A stretch of DNA of 64,000 bases from Caulobacteraceae bacterium (GCA_016703335.1 JADJCG010000002.1:124001-188000); one strand, 5' to 3'. Positions 1 through 10,872 are shown, counted from the stretch's first letter. The notes: generated by a model not told the origin, from the sequence alone. Numbers and translations: made by a program.

Positions 1-142
1 GTGGTCGCCTTCGCATCATCCGGCGCTGCGGCGCGCGCTGGCCTATGCGCGCACCGTGCGCCTTCCGCCAGCATCCATCGCCTGCGAAGCCTGGTACGCC
101 GTCGACGCCGCCGAGGCGATCGCTGCAGAGCTAAACCGATGA
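1..142 (+). CDS. C-terminal end of a BtuF-like periplasmic substrate-binding protein (partial)
   Basis: Reading from base 2, about 46 codons run without a stop to a TGA at 140-142, including the stretch RLPPASIACEAWYAVDAAEA, which has the helical C-terminus typical of cobalamin/iron-siderophore binding proteins. The next gene, a FecCD permease, starts at 139 and overlaps this stop by 4 bases (ATGA), as expected in a btuF-btuC-btuD operon. The rest lies outside the window, so the ligand cannot be read. Seen: the frame, its stop and the overlap. Inferred: substrate-binding component of the importer. Confidence 0.6.
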   Translation, partial: WSPSHHPALRRALAYARTVRLPPASIACEAWYAVDAAEAIAAELNR

Positions 143-927
143 GCGCCTCGCTTCGCATTCCGCTGGCGCTTGTGATGCTAAGTATCGCCGCACTCGCCGC
201 CGCGCTCTGGCTCGGCCCTACGCAACTCGCAAATCCGTTCGCGTCAGATGACATCACGCGCACCATCGTGTGGGACATTCGCTTCCCGCGCGCACTGACT
301 GCCTGGCTTGCGGGCGCCGCACTCGGACTCACCGGTGCGGCTTTGCAAGGATTGAGTCTTGTTCTCATCGGCGTCGGGCTCTCGAGTTTCGCTGGCGGCC
401 TTATCGCTCTCGCTCTCAATCTTGCGCCAAACCCCGGCGCTCTCGCCGATCTCGTGAATTGGACGCTCGGCTCCGTCGACGGGCGTTCACTCGAGCACGT
501 GGCGCTCGCCGCAACGTTGCTTGGTATTGGGGCGGTTCTGATCTTCGCCGCCGCGCGCGGCTTGCAAGCGCTGACGCTTGGCGAGGAGGCCGCCGTCGCC
601 ATCGGCGCCAACCTTACGAACACGCGCATACTCGTTGTTCTCGGGGCCGCCGCTTGCACCGGTGGCGCAACTGCCGTCGCTGGCGTCATCGGTTTCGTCG
701 GCATCGCCGCGCCTCATCTCGTTCGCGCCCTCGCCGGACACGATCCCGCGCGCTTGCTTCTCCCCAGCGCGCTGGCGGGCGGCGCCTTGCTCGTCTGCGC
801 CGACATTACAGTGCGGCTACTGCCGACAGATACCGAACTCAAACTCGGCGTTGCCGCCGCGTTGATCGGCGGACCAGTCTTTGCGCTCATCGCGGCACGC
901 CTCGCATCACGAGGGGGCGATTCATGA
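139..927 (+). CDS. FecCD/BtuC-family ABC transporter permease, internally shortened
   Basis: Inner-membrane permease of a cobalamin or iron-chelate importer. The ATG at 139 overlaps the upstream stop and gives 262 residues, whereas the family is usually about 320-350. Conserved pieces are present: RFPRALTAWLAGAALGLTGA near the N-terminus, then LALNLAPNP, WTLGSVDGRS, and GVIGFVGIAAPHLVRALAGH, the coupling-helix region. The segment that normally follows GAALQG (the NPLA.P..LG..SGA block and the next two membrane helices, about 70 residues) is absent; the protein goes directly from GAALQGLS to LVLIGVGLSS without a frame change. This is either an in-frame deletion or an assembly collapse. As written it is probably not functional. 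Confidence 0.8.
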   Translation: MSASLRIPLALVMLSIAALAAALWLGPTQLANPFASDDITRTIVWDIRFPRALTAWLAGAALGLTGAALQGLSLVLIGVGLSSFAGGLIALALNLAPNPGALADLVNWTLGSVDGRSLEHVALAATLLGIGAVLIFAAARGLQALTLGEEAAVAIGANLTNTRILVVLGAAACTGGATAVAGVIGFVGIAAPHLVRALAGHDPARLLLPSALAGGALLVCADITVRLLPTDTELKLGVAAALIGGPVFALIAARLASRGGDS

Positions 928-1691
928 GCGTGCTTCTCTCACTCCGAAATGTCAGCGTCGACCTCGGTAAAACGCGCGCGCTCGCAGATGCGTCGCTTGA
1001 GGTTGCGCCAGGCGAAGTCATCGCGCTGCTCGGTCCCAACGGCGCCGGCAAGACAACTTTGCTCCGCGCCGTGCTTGGCCTCGTCGCGGCGCTTGGCGAA
1101 ATCAAGCTCGGCGACGCATCGCCTCAAACGCTTTCCGCTCGCGAGCGCGCACTCCGCGCCGCGTATCTCCCACAACGACCGCAAGCGATCTGGCCGATCA
1201 GCGTCGAGGCACTCGTCGCTCTCGGTCGCTTCGCACATGGCGCCGCGCCCGATCGGTTGCGCATGCAAGATCAGCATGCGGTCGATGATGCCATCGAAGC
1301 GTGCGCGCTTGGCCCGTTGCGCCAGCGACGCATGGACGAGATCTCCGGTGGCGAGAAAGCGCGTGCGCATCTCGCACGTGCGCTGGCGCAACATGCGCCC
1401 CTGCTTTTGCTCGATGAGCCGACGGCTGGGCTTGATCCGGCTCAAGCGCTCGGTGTCGCTGACGTTCTTCGTGCTCAGGCTGAGAAGGGTGGCTCCGTCA
1501 TCTTCTCAACGCATGACATCGCGCTCGCCGCTGATGTTGCCAATCGTGTGCTGCTGATGAAATCCGGTCGTATCATTGCGCAAGGCGCGCCGACGGCGGC
1601 ACTCACGCCGGATGCTCTGCGCAAAGCATATGGCCGGCCGGCGCGCCTTGAACGTGTTGGCAGTAGTTTCGCGGCGATCTTTGAGCGCTAG
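924..1691 (+). CDS. ABC transporter ATP-binding protein (BtuD/FecE type)
   Basis: 255-residue ATPase that would energise the upstream permease. Walker A is GPNGAGKT at residues 37-44, the signature ISGGEKAR and Walker B LLLLDEPTAG lie in the second half, and STHD is the switch histidine. The ATG at 924 overlaps the permease stop by 4 bases, so the two are translationally coupled. A longer in-frame extension exists upstream, but it is Arg-rich permease antisense sense and is not part of the protein. The 3' end overlaps the convergent acyl-CoA synthetase stop at 1688. Substrate (vitamin B12 or ferric chelate) is inferred from family only. Confidence 0.9.
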   Translation: MSVLLSLRNVSVDLGKTRALADASLEVAPGEVIALLGPNGAGKTTLLRAVLGLVAALGEIKLGDASPQTLSARERALRAAYLPQRPQAIWPISVEALVALGRFAHGAAPDRLRMQDQHAVDDAIEACALGPLRQRRMDEISGGEKARAHLARALAQHAPLLLLDEPTAGLDPAQALGVADVLRAQAEKGGSVIFSTHDIALAADVANRVLLMKSGRIIAQGAPTAALTPDALRKAYGRPARLERVGSSFAAIFER

Positions 1692-3485
1692 AGCTTGAAG
1701 CCGCCAGCTTGGATTTGCGCGTAGAGTTCGGGCGTGATCGGCTTATATGCGAACGCTTCTGGTTGATCGAAGTAGAGCGCTTGTTCGATCTTGGCTGGAT
1801 CGAAGCCGTCCCGCACCAGATCGACTTTGCGATACTTGAAGGTGCCGGTGGTTTCGATCGCCGGCGCCATGCGGATGAAGAGTGGCCGTGCGTAGCTTGG
1901 AAGCTCGTGCACGAGATAGTCGCGTAGGCCTTCGATCTTGAAGCCGTCACCCGGCGTGATCGCGGCCATGCCGGCGCGGCCGTCGAGTTTGCCGATTTTC
2001 ACGCCATAGACGTTGGCTTCATCGACGCCCGGATAGCGCGAGATCACTTCGGCGACTTCAGTCGTGGAGACGTTTTCGCCTTTCCAGCGGAAGGTGTCGC
2101 CGATGCGGTCGACGAAATAGAAATAGCCGTCCTTGTCTTGGCGCATCAGATCGCCGGTGCGGAACCAGGCATCGCCTTTCTCCAACATCGCGGAGAATTT
2201 TGCGGTCCGACGCGGCCTTGTCTGCGTAGCCCGTATAATTGTGTCGTGCGTCGTCCTTGATGAGGCCGACGGCTTCGCCTGGTTCGCCGATTTCGCAGAG
2301 AACGCAGATCCCGTTCTCGTCGCGGACAGGCATTTCGGATTCGACGTCAAACTTTACCAAGCGTACCGCGAAGTTGCGCTGCAAGTAGGGCGGGACGCGG
2401 CCGATGGCGCCGGGTTGGCCGTCGAAGTTGAACATCGAGACGTTGCCTTCGGTGGAGCCGTAGAACTCCATGATCCGCGGCACGTTGAAGCGCGCCTGGA
2501 ATTCCTCCCACACTTCGGGGCGGAGACCGTTGCCGAAGGCGAGGCGTAGTTTGTGTACGCGATCCTTTGGCGTGGGATCTTGGTTCACCAGGTAGCGGCA
2601 GAGTTCGCCGATATAGACGAACATGGTGCAGTTATTGTCGATGACGTCGCCCCAAAAGTGGGAGGCGGAAAACTTCCGGCGCAACACTACAGTGCCGCCG
2701 TTTAGGAGGGCGGAGCCGACGCCGCAGAGGCCGCCGGTGGCGTGGTAGAGGGGAAGGACGCAGTAGATCTTGTCTTCGGCGTTAGCCTTGGTCGCGCCGG
2801 CGAAGCTGCGCATATAGAGCTGCGCGCGCATATGCGTGATCTTCGCGGCCTTCGGCATGCCGGTGGTGCCGGAGGTGTAGATGTAGAGCGCGACGTCGCG
2901 GGCTTTTTGGCCGGTGCGGCGGGATTTCGCGGGACGTTCGGGCGCGAGCTTCGGTTCTTTCAGGTCCAACGCGTGGCGATCGGGGGCGGCGGGGAAAGCT
3001 GTGTCAATGATCCAGTAGCTCAGAGGGCGTGGGAGGCCGGCGCGGATGGTCTCGATTGCAGCGAGGCTTTCGGTGTCGGTGATGACGTGGCTGGCGTTTG
3101 AGATCGAGAGGCAGTGGGCGAGAGCGGCGCCGGTTAGGTTGTTGTTGATCAGAGCTGAGGCGATGCCGAGTTTGCCGAGGCCCACCCAGGCTGGAATGTA
3201 TTCAGCGCGGTTGGGCAGCAGGATTGCGACGGTGTCGCCCGCTTTCAAACCTTGCGCGTCGGCCCAGGCGGCGAAGCGGTTCGCGAGTGCGTCGAGTTGG
3301 CGGTAGGTGTAGCGTTCGCCTTCAAAGACGAGAGCCGTGTGGTCTTCGAATTTATCGACGGCTTCTTCGAAATCGTCGCAGACAAGCACATCAGAGTCTG
3401 GATCGATCTTGCGCACGCGCCAGAGTGTGCGGGCGAGGCCGTCCAGGAATCTGATCTCACGCGCGATCGCCTTGAGCGGGCCCAT
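1688..3485 (-). CDS. Long-chain acyl-CoA synthetase (FATP/FadD-like), frameshifted
   Basis: Activates fatty acids to acyl-CoA via an acyl-adenylate. The N-terminal part from the ATG at 3485 carries the AMP-binding motif YIYTSGTTGMPKA and EFYGSTEGN. The C-terminal part (GDAWFRTGDLMRQDKDGY, then the lysine region GTFKYRKVDLV) continues in another frame down to the TAG at 1688-1690. The break lies at about 2181-2190, where DRKILRDV should lead to EKGDAWFRTG; the total of 1798 nt is not a multiple of three. The domain order and length (about 600 residues) match very-long-chain acyl-CoA synthetases. An indel at this spot would restore one protein, so I treat it as one gene broken by a frameshift. 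Confidence 0.85.
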
Positions 3486-3536
3486 CCGTCGCCTCCAGCG
3501 GGAGGCTTAGGCGTGTTCGCGCGGGAGCGGAACCGG

Positions 3537-3623
3537 TCAGGCGGTCGCGGCGGTGGCTAAAGCGGGCAGCATGGGCAGCACGGCCAACATGATCGTGATC
3601 AAGAATGCGGTTTGGCGTTTCAT
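3537..3623 (-). CDS. Tiny hydrophobic peptide, 28 residues
   Basis: A short frame (MKRQTAFLITIMLAVLPMLP..., ending in TAATA) is preceded by a strong Shine-Dalgarno GGAGGG five bases before the ATG. The peptide has a basic start followed by one hydrophobic segment, resembling either a bare signal peptide or a single-span micropeptide. It sits between the acyl-CoA synthetase start and a lipoprotein gene on the same strand. I recognise no family. The ribosome-binding site and membrane-like composition are the only support. Confidence 0.35.
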   Translation of the reverse strand: MKRQTAFLITIMLAVLPMLPALATAATA

Positions 3624-3701
3624 CGGTCCCTCCGAAGTGGGGCCGGTTTACTCGTCTCCCGTTGCAGTGGTGTTGCGCGTTCGTTTCAGAATCGGGGCGA
3701 T

Positions 3702-4226
3702 TTAGCGGCAGGCAATCAAGGCCTGCGATACAGCGTCTGCCCAAGGGAACACCGTGATTTCACCGTTTACGTCCACGGCGAAGCGATCGGTTGGCGCGCC
3801 CAGCATGCTGATGAGAGCGGGCTTCGCGGGCGTGCTGTCGAGCACTTCGGCGGTGACGCTGGGCAGGCCTTCGTTGAACGAGCGCGCGGGCAGATCGAGT
3901 GTTTGCACTGGCGTGATGATGCGCAAAGTCGTGTCTTGATCGGGCGCGAGTTCGTGCTCGTAGATCAAGGTGAGTTTGCCGCTGCCGGCTTCGCACGCGA
4001 TGGTGAGCTGATATTCGCTCTCGGGCGCGCCGAAGCCCGCCGCTGTCGTGCCTTCGTCGGTGCGCAGCGTCCATGCGCCGGTCTGTGGCGTAGCGCCGAG
4101 CGCCGCGGCGTTGGGATCGACAGGCGCGCTCTCGGTTGTGGTCGCGGCGACTTCGCCGGTGGATTGTGAGGGCGCCGGTGAGCAGGCGGCGGCGAGGAGG
4201 GCGAGGGCGATCAATTGTGTGCGCAT
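3702..4226 (-). CDS. Putative lipoprotein A (duplicated module)
   Basis: 174 residues beginning MRTQLIALALLAAACSPAPS: a signal peptide with lipobox LAAAC, so it is probably a lipid-anchored envelope protein. After a Ser/Thr/Ala-rich linker the globular part contains GAWTLRTDEGTTAAGFGAPE, one more Cys in LTIACEAG, and ends ALIACR. The layout (W..., FG, IAC..G, C-terminal LxxCR) matches the lipoprotein at 5294-5873, suggesting tandem duplication. It follows the small protein at 4236-4502 by 9 bases, likely in one transcript. Function unknown; no enzymatic motif seen. Confidence 0.72.
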   Translation of the reverse strand: MRTQLIALALLAAACSPAPSQSTGEVAATTTESAPVDPNAAALGATPQTGAWTLRTDEGTTAAGFGAPESEYQLTIACEAGSGKLTLIYEHELAPDQDTTLRIITPVQTLDLPARSFNEGLPSVTAEVLDSTPAKPALISMLGAPTDRFAVDVNGEITVFPWADAVSQALIACR

Positions 4227-4235
4227 GAGCCCACC

Positions 4236-4502
4236 TTAGTTCGCGGCATCGCCCTCTGGGAAGGCGCCAGCGAAATCCATTAGGTAGCGGCCGGGGGGAT
4301 TGAGCGCTTTGAGGAAGGCTTGGGCGTTGGCTTCGGCGATTTCTTGGGACGGGAACTCGTCGGGGCCGGCGTGAATGCCGGGGAAAATCGTGCCGAGGCG
4401 GAAAAGGTCGAGCACGTGATAGACGCGATAGTAATTGCGCCAGCGTTTGGCGGGCGCCGTGCGTGTAACGGGCTTGGGAGCGAGGCCGAGCATCACGGTC
4501 AT
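4236..4502 (-). CDS. Small hypothetical protein A (duplicated module)
   Basis: 88 residues, no signal peptide, rich in aromatic residues: AKRWRNYYRVYHVLDL, then GIHAGPDEFPSQEIAEANAQ and a C-terminal AFPEGDA. The product of 5939-6301 shares the spine AK.WRN.Y...., G.H.GP..FPS..IAEA.A..FL and AFPEG, so the two are paralogues. Each is followed on the same strand by a similar lipoprotein. The conserved S..IAEA segment suggests a compact alpha/beta fold, but no known domain is recognised. It may begin the unit that includes lipoprotein A. Confidence 0.65.
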   Translation of the reverse strand: MTVMLGLAPKPVTRTAPAKRWRNYYRVYHVLDLFRLGTIFPGIHAGPDEFPSQEIAEANAQAFLKALNPPGRYLMDFAGAFPEGDAAN

Positions 4503-4588
4503 AGGTGTGAGTCCGCGCTGCTGAGGTCAAGCACCGGCGCCCGCGCGAATCCGGGGATTCGGCGGCGCGATGATCAGTGCGTGGCGTC

Positions 4589-4652
4589 GCCCTTCGACAG
4601 GCTCAGGGTGACGCCAGCCTCACTGCGGCATCTTTCTGAGCTTGTCGAAGGC
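4589..4652. repeat. REP-like interspersed palindrome, copy 1
   Basis: Left arm GCCCTTCGACAGGCTCAG at 4589-4606 and right arm CTGAGCTTGTCGAAGGC at 4636-4652 form an inverted repeat around about 30 bases. The same arms recur at 31653-31728. Short intergenic palindromes of this CTTCGACAAGCTCAG type are widespread in alphaproteobacterial genomes. The element sits between two genes on the minus strand and could form a hairpin in their transcript. Confidence 0.75.
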
Positions 4653-4660
4653 GACGCGGC

Positions 4661-5158
4661 CTAAGAGCTATCGAGCGTGGTTTGGGGGAAGGGCGCGGGC
4701 GCGGCGAAAAACGCGACCGCGATCGGCGCGGCGATGACGAATCGCCGGCTGCGCAGGCCTTTGGCGATGCGCTTGAGGAAATAGGCAATGGCGCGTTCTG
4801 GGTGCTGCAACGCGTCGATGAGCGCGAAGATGCGTTCGATGGCGTTGGCTTTGCGCGCGCGGATGTGAGCGCGTTTGTAGAAGAGTGCGCCTGCGGATCG
4901 CACGATGCGAGCGCCCGGCGGGGCCGCACAGTGCCGGTGCTTCTTTCTTGGCAGTGGCCCAAGCAGCGCGACGGCGTGCAAAAACAAACTGAGCTCGACC
5001 GCGCGCTCGGCATGCCGCAGCACGTCGCCGAGTTTTTTGCTCCGGCCGGTGAGACCGAGGCGGACGATGATCCCGAACACCCAAAGCACGAAATCCAGCG
5101 CCGAAGCGGTGAATGCTTCGGCACGAGATTGTGTCAGGAGGGGCGGATCATGTTTCAA
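4661..5158 (-). CDS. Hypothetical protein between the duplicated modules
   Basis: 165 residues (MKHDPPLLTQSRAEAFTASA...). It has a moderately hydrophobic stretch LDFVLWVFGIIVRLGL near the N-terminus, a second one (AVELSLFLHAVALLG), a basic middle part rich in Arg, and a hydrophobic C-terminal segment RRFVIAAPIAVAFFAAPAP. I do not recognise a family. It lies between the two small-protein/lipoprotein pairs on the same strand. Other frames on both strands are also open here because of the G+C bias, so coding is likely but not certain. Confidence 0.5.
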   Translation of the reverse strand: MKHDPPLLTQSRAEAFTASALDFVLWVFGIIVRLGLTGRSKKLGDVLRHAERAVELSLFLHAVALLGPLPRKKHRHCAAPPGARIVRSAGALFYKRAHIRARKANAIERIFALIDALQHPERAIAYFLKRIAKGLRSRRFVIAAPIAVAFFAAPAPFPQTTLDSS

Positions 5159-5293
5159 GCGACGGCGATGTTACGCCCGTCTGCAACCTCGCCGGATAGA
5201 TTTCGTGTGCGGTGTTGATGGCGTTGGGATTTTGCGCCGCGGGGTGTGGGATAGGGTGTTCCCCTCTCCGCAAGGGAGAAGGGGCGGTGCGCT

Positions 5294-5873
5294 CTATTGA
5301 GCTTGCGCGTTTCGTGCGCGGCAGTTGGCGAGCACACGCGCGAGCATTGGGTCGTGGCGGAAGCGGGTGATGTCGCCGGCGGTTTGGATGGCGAAGCCGT
5401 CTTCACTGGCGACGAGATCGTCGAGTTGCGGATCGAGGCTCGGCGCCGCGAGCCAAAGGCGTCCGTCGGTGGACACGGTGGCGACGTAAGGGGATCGTCT
5501 CGCGCGGGATCACGATGTTGAACGCCGTGCCCGCGCCGACCGCGAGGCCATGCGAACGGAAGAAGATGCGCTCGATTTGTATGAAGCCCGTCGCGCAGCC
5601 GAAGGTGAAAGCGGGTAGCGTTGCGTCGCCGCCGAACGAGGCGAGGGTTTCGTCAGCGTTCGCGGTCCAGCGACCGATGAGTTGCGGATCGTTGGCGACA
5701 TCGGCCCAGCTTGGCGCATCGGCACCGTCGTTGCCCGCGCAGCGCGCAGCGTCGGTGGCGCTTAGGCCTTCAGGATTTTCGCACACTGCGGCTGACGGCA
5801 TGACCGCAGGCTGGGACGGCGGTGATGCGGGCGTGCAGGCGGCGAGAACGAGAGCGATAAGGATGCGGCGCAT
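5294..5873 (-). CDS. Putative lipoprotein B (duplicated module), frameshifted
   Basis: Starts MRRILIALVLAACTPASPPS with lipobox LVLAAC. The frame from 5873 is sensible through IVIPRETIP and then degenerates into Arg-rich sequence. The continuation (VATVSTDGRLWLAAPSLDPQ ... ARVLANCRARNAQ) lies in another frame ending at 5294. The break is at about 5488-5494, next to a GGGG run. The reconstructed protein of about 190 residues parallels lipoprotein A (3702-4226), including a W.....E....FG pattern, a mid-protein Cys and a C-terminal LANCR. Function unknown. Confidence 0.65.
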
Positions 5874-5938
5874 GTGCGGAGGCTACCAGATCACAAATGC
5901 ATCGCCAGGTGCGGTTTTGCATGTGCGCTGCTGGCAGC

Positions 5939-6301
5939 TCATTCCGGCGTCACGCCTTCGGGAAAGGCTTCGTGATACTCGATGCGCCATCGGAAGTCGG
6001 GCGTCTGCTGGGCCAGGAATTTGATCGCGTAGGCCTCGGCAATATCCTTGCTTGGAAAGAGATGCGGGCCGGGATGCACGCCGTGGCGCCAGATCGCTTG
6101 GATCGGCGTGTGCAGCTTGATCGGCGCGATCACCCAATACCAGTTGCGCCACTGTTTTGCCGGTTCGACACGGACGGCACGGACATTTGCGGTGAGTGCA
6201 CGGGTGGGGTGAGGGACACCGGATAAATTGGCAGAATGCTCGGCTTCTTCGTGCTTGGGTTGACGGTAGAATCGGCGCTCACTTAGTCGATGACTGCACA
6301 A
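5939..6301 (-). CDS. Small hypothetical protein B (duplicated module)
   Basis: The conserved core AKQWRNWYWVIAPIKLHTP, GVHPGPHLFPSKDIAEAYA and EAFPEGVTPE matches the paralogue at 4236-4502. The start is unclear: the only upstream initiator in this frame is a TTG at 6301, which lies inside the divergent KAP gene start (6290), so a lost frame near 6200 is possible. The homologous part begins around 6185. It precedes lipoprotein B by 65 bases, the same gene order as in module A. Confidence 0.55.
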   Translation of the reverse strand: MCSHRLSERRFYRQPKHEEAEHSANLSGVPHPTRALTANVRAVRVEPAKQWRNWYWVIAPIKLHTPIQAIWRHGVHPGPHLFPSKDIAEAYAIKFLAQQTPDFRWRIEYHEAFPEGVTPE

Positions 6302-8368
6302 CCAGAGCGTCCCATTCGTGGCAGCAGCGAAGACGCCTTAGATCGCGGGCGGTTCGTCTCGCGACTGGTGGATGCTCTCATCAATAGGGCGGGTCAATCG
6401 ACTGGCGTCGTTGTTGGACTGACCGGACAATGGGGAAGCGGAAAGTCGTCGATACTCAACTTGCTCGATGAGTCCATTCGAGAGCGACACCGCAACTCAT
6501 ATGTTGTGAGGTTCGACCCTTGGCTTGTTTCCGGGCGCGATGACCTGATCCTCGATTTTTTGAAGAGATAATGGCCACGATAGCGGAAGAGGCGGATTGG
6601 TATTCGCTGTCCGCTCGCCAAGCGACAAGCGCTCTGGCCAAGTACGCGAAGATCATGGCGCCAACGGCGTCAATTGCTGATCCCATGGCCGTGCCGATCA
6701 TATCCAGTATTGCCGGTGCGCTTGGTGAGTTGTTGGGGGAGACCAGGAGCGTTGGTTCAATCGGTCTGGAGGAATTGTCAGAATACGCGATCGCGTGAAT
6801 CGTCGTCTCCAACGACTCAAAGGTCCGCTCGTCGTTCTAGTGGATGAACTCGATCGAGTAGAGGACAGCGAGATAAGGGCGATAGCTCAGTTCGTCCGTG
6901 CGGTAGTTGATTTCAAAGGGGTGTCTTACGTCCTCGCGTACGATTCTAATCGAGTGATCCAAGCGCTTGGCGCGGGCGTTGCCGAGGCTGACCGCAGCGA
7001 GCGTGGGCGGCACTATCTTGAGAAGATAATTCAGTTGCCGATTTCCATCCCGATTGTCTTCGTCGAAGAGCTCTCGAAGATGCTCAACGCCGAGCTTGGA
7101 GCTCTGTCGGATGCAGATCTTCCGAGGGATTTCGAGGATTATCCGAGATACAAAGAGCTAACGGAGAAGCTGGTCTCCGCCGTGATCAGCACGCCGCGCG
7201 ACACGAAGCGGATCGTAGGAGCATTCAATGTAATGAGAGGTCTTGTCGGCAGAGAGGTGGATTGGGTCGATCTTTTTGGCTTCGTGGTCCTCACGACTAA
7301 GTACCCGAAGACATTAGAACTCATTCGAGACGAACCGGAGCGCTACGTCGACAACCCGCTTTCGCTTGGCGAGCACATGCGCCGGTACAGACTGCACGAT
7401 GATAAAAATGCCGACCTGTTCGCCGGTTCGATTGACCCGGATGAAGATGACAGCGATTTGCGTTCGCTCCTAGAGGTGCTGTTTCCGACTCTTGGTAAGG
7501 GCAGGTCGCAGCGAGACGCCTACCCAGATCCAATCTCACATCGGCGTTCGCTGCTGACAGTCCTTCGTCTGGGTCTGGTTCCGGGCGCGGCTCGTCGGGA
7601 GACAATCGACGCCGCCCTCTCAGCCTCTTCTGAGGGCGTCTTGGACGCGCTTGCAACTGCTGCCGTCAATGGCGAAATCGCGTCATTCCTTGATCGGCTC
7701 GATGATATATATTCAGACGATCAGAACGTTCATCACGTGCGCTTCTGGCGAGGGGTCGCTGCGTTTCTCAAGAGATTGCCGCGATCGCCAGCCGAAGAAG
7801 TGGCTCAGTTCGCGAACGTCGTTGACAATCTCGGCGATATTTTACCGCGCGCCGTTAGACGGCAGCCGTTATTGAGGGAGGCAGCGCGAGACGTTTTTCA
7901 CGATTTAGCGGAGCGAGGTGACGATCTTACGCTGGTGCCCACTTGGTTGCGCGAACAAATGTGGGCTCACGGAACCCACGATCTGCGCGAGCGTGGAGCG
8001 GACGGCGCGTGGTACGATAAAAGTGAAACCCTTTGGTGGTGTGGCCGACTCTCCACGGCGTGGAGGCAGAGATTTCTTCAAGAAGACCTTTTTAGGCAAA
8101 CCTGGGATCTGCACTGGGCGTATGCGATGCTTCAATCCCGGAATTGGGATGAGCGCTGCCGTGACCGGGCAACGGAGCTCATTCGAACGAACGAGTCATT
8201 CGACAATGTTATCCTGATGATGTTCGGCGGGAGCAACGTTACGGGTAAGAGCTCCATCGCCGAACTCTGTGATGGAGCTACTTTCTGGAGCAGGGTTGAC
8301 GAGCGGTTGACAAGCGATGGCCTCGCGCCAGCCGTTCGTCAGGCTTTGGAGAAGTCCAAACAGCGCGA

Positions 8369-8378
<10 letters not shown>
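6290..8378 (+). CDS. KAP-family P-loop NTPase, two frameshifts
   Basis: Walker A GQWGSGKSS lies at residues 46-54, FDPW follows shortly after, and Walker B LVVLVDELDRVED comes about 190 residues later, with FKGVSYVLAYDSNRVIQALG beyond it. This is the KAP pattern (Kidins220/ARMS and PifA relatives), whose bacterial members are linked to membranes and sometimes to phage exclusion. The frame breaks in a T6 run at 6557-6562; one extra T reads DFFEEIMATIAEEADW. It breaks again at about 6778-6788, before RIRDRVNRRLQRL. The AAAA-type membrane insertion between the Walker motifs (residues near IMAPTASIADPMAVPIISSI) is hydrophobic. The gene stands alone, overlaps the convergent thiC by 10 bases, and has lower G+C than its neighbours (57-60% in three 60-base lines I counted). 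Role in defence is inference only. Confidence 0.82.
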
Positions 8379-10189
<1,811 letters not shown>

Positions 10190-10200
10190 GAAGCGCTCCT

Positions 10201-10283
10201 TCCCTCCGCCGGTGCTAACCGGTTCAGGTTCGACGGGTCAGAGCGGGATGCCCAATCTCAGCCGCGCGTGGCGGCCCCCCGGG
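10201..10283 (-). promoter_or_regulatory. TPP riboswitch (THI element)
   Basis: On the minus strand the leader of thiC contains the conserved cores GGCTGAGATTGGGC (CUGAGA box) and GACCCGTCGAACCTGAACC, then GGTTAGCACCGG and a Shine-Dalgarno GGAGGGA next to the thiC ATG. These are the hallmark loops of the thiamine pyrophosphate aptamer. The aptamer 3' arm is within about 15 bases of the ribosome-binding site, so translational occlusion is the likely mode. Confidence 0.94.
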
Positions 10284-10320
10284 ATATGTGCGCGTGGCTT
10301 ACGCCTCGCGCGCGTGCGCT

Positions 10321-10872
10321 TCAAGGGTCAAGCGTTGCGCGGATCAGCTGTGCGAGTTTCGCAGAATCCGGAAGGGCGGCGATGCGGTCGTGGAAGTGTT
10401 TGCGGCCTCTGCGGCCTATGCGCCAGTCGAAGGCGAGCACTTGTGTGCCGGTCTCGCCGCCGAGCGGTTCCATTATCTTAAAGTAGGATGCGTCGTATTC
10501 GGTGATGCCACGGCCGGAGACGATGATGAAGCGCCGGTCAGTTAGGCCGTAGTGCGTGTCCCAGCTGTCGAGCAGATAGCGCGTGTGGTTCCACAGTGTG
10601 CTCAGGAAGAAATAGAAGAGCACAGCGAAGAAGAGCGCGACGGCGGCCGGAAGAATGAGCCACGGCGCAAGCTCAAACCCTCCGACCAAGGTGTTGCCGA
10701 TAACGTTGAACGCGATCACCGCCAGGAAGGCGGTCAACAAGACGATGATGATTACGGTCGGCAGGCGATTGAAGACGAGCGCGCGGACCGACGGCTGGTG
10801 ACGCCAGACGATACGCTCGCCGGTTTTCAGATAGTGCGAGACTGGATCGGACGAGGATCGCCGCGCGGTCAT
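10321..10872 (-). CDS. Membrane protein with bacterial PH-like domain
   Basis: 183 residues. An N-terminal KTGERIVWRHQPSVRALVFN is followed by two hydrophobic spans (LPTVIIIVLLTAFLAVIAFN and the segment from LAPWLILPAAVALFFAVLFY), then LLDSWDTHYGLTDRRFIIVS, the TDRR.I...G motif typical of bPH (YdbS/YdbT-type) proteins. A GTG precedes the ATG by one codon; the ATG at 10872 is chosen. It lies between the S41 peptidase gene and the thiC riboswitch, all on the minus strand. Function unknown; inner-membrane location inferred. Confidence 0.78.
   Translation of the reverse strand: MTARRSSSDPVSHYLKTGERIVWRHQPSVRALVFNRLPTVIIIVLLTAFLAVIAFNVIGNTLVGGFELAPWLILPAAVALFFAVLFYFFLSTLWNHTRYLLDSWDTHYGLTDRRFIIVSGRGITEYDASYFKIMEPLGGETGTQVLAFDWRIGRRGRKHFHDRIAALPDSAKLAQLIRATLDP

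Noticed and set aside
270..1691. A 473-residue protein beginning upstream of the ATPase start
   Set aside because: The first 218 codons are Arg-rich out-of-frame reading of the permease gene. The true start is the ATG at 924.
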